A stretch of DNA of 31,015 nt from an uncultured Gemmatimonadota bacterium (lineage in GTDB: Bacteria; Gemmatimonadota; Gemmatimonadetes; Gemmatimonadales; Gemmatimonadaceae): contig CAMLIT010000042.1 of NCBI GenBank assembly GCA_946480295.1, positions 1 through 31,015 on the forward strand. The letters run 5' to 3'. A program made the position numbers and the translations under genes. A model generated the notes under the pieces. It searched no databases. It had not been told where the DNA came from and was given only the letters and a program-made list of their open reading frames with translations. Shown here piece after piece: positions 30,973 to 31,015 of this stretch (its first letter is position 1; each line of letters opens with the position of its first letter).

Positions 30973-31015
30973 ATGACCACGAATGAACTGCCGAATCCGT
31001 GCGAATCGCTCCGCG
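30973..31015 (+). CDS. Possible start of a gene cut by the window end; doubtful
   Basis: ATG 30973 with GGGGAGA just upstream opens a frame (MTTNELPNPCESLR) that runs off the window. However, CGAAT recurs every 10-12 bases here, and such spaced repeats also occur as non-coding intergenic repeats, so this may not be a gene. I cannot tell from 43 bases. Confidence 0.2.
   Translation, partial: MTTNELPNPCESLR

Overview
This is a high-GC chromosomal window with many short operons, GTG and TTG starts, and no phage, transposase, rRNA, tRNA or CRISPR that I can see. The gene mix suggests a member of the Gemmatimonadota or a nearby high-GC phylum. It includes a bactofilin next to an M23 peptidase, a fused E1 alpha/beta dehydrogenase, ECF sigma modules, an orphan TonB-plug-like secreted protein and a stand-alone LigD-type phosphoesterase. 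This assignment is an inference from gene content, not a database match.

Layout. Positions 1-2685 hold the end of fadI and a complete fadJ (beta-oxidation). Positions 2984-4756 hold an ECF sigma operon whose second gene is a membrane-anchored CBM48 protein. A same-strand run at 4997-9054 carries proline dehydrogenase, a small unknown, rsgA, a small ACP-like protein that looks circularly permuted, and dinB. A minus-strand bactofilin-M23 pair (9076-10391) diverges from a PaaG-like enoyl-CoA hydratase/isomerase. That gene converges on a LigD-type 3'-phosphoesterase with an Ala/Lys-rich tail. Next come an M61 lipoprotein peptidase, an EamA transporter, a CDF transporter and a PAS hybrid histidine kinase. 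A second ECF sigma with a zinc anti-sigma partner follows (17780-18695), then OsmC, a carboxypeptidase-regulatory/plug protein and an alpha/beta hydrolase. The right third has two related HNH proteins, a TerC-family membrane protein, a YtcJ-like amidohydrolase, the E1 fusion, a HIT protein, a RidA protein and glutamine-dependent NAD+ synthetase.

The most unusual layer is repetitive DNA. Several loci carry tandem seven-base units (GGGACGA, GGGACGC, GGGAGGC, CGACCAA, and degenerate CTGNTTC). They lie in intergenic spaces, across start regions, and in one case inside rsgA. The G-rich versions fit a G-quadruplex spacing. Two loci about 26 kb apart (2716-2817 and 28836-28940) share a roughly 100-bp element bounded by inverted CGACCAA units. 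A second layer is candidate promoter boxes of the form TAnnTT(T/G) 20-75 bases upstream of several genes. A third is tight convergent packing, with five gene pairs overlapping at their 3' ends.
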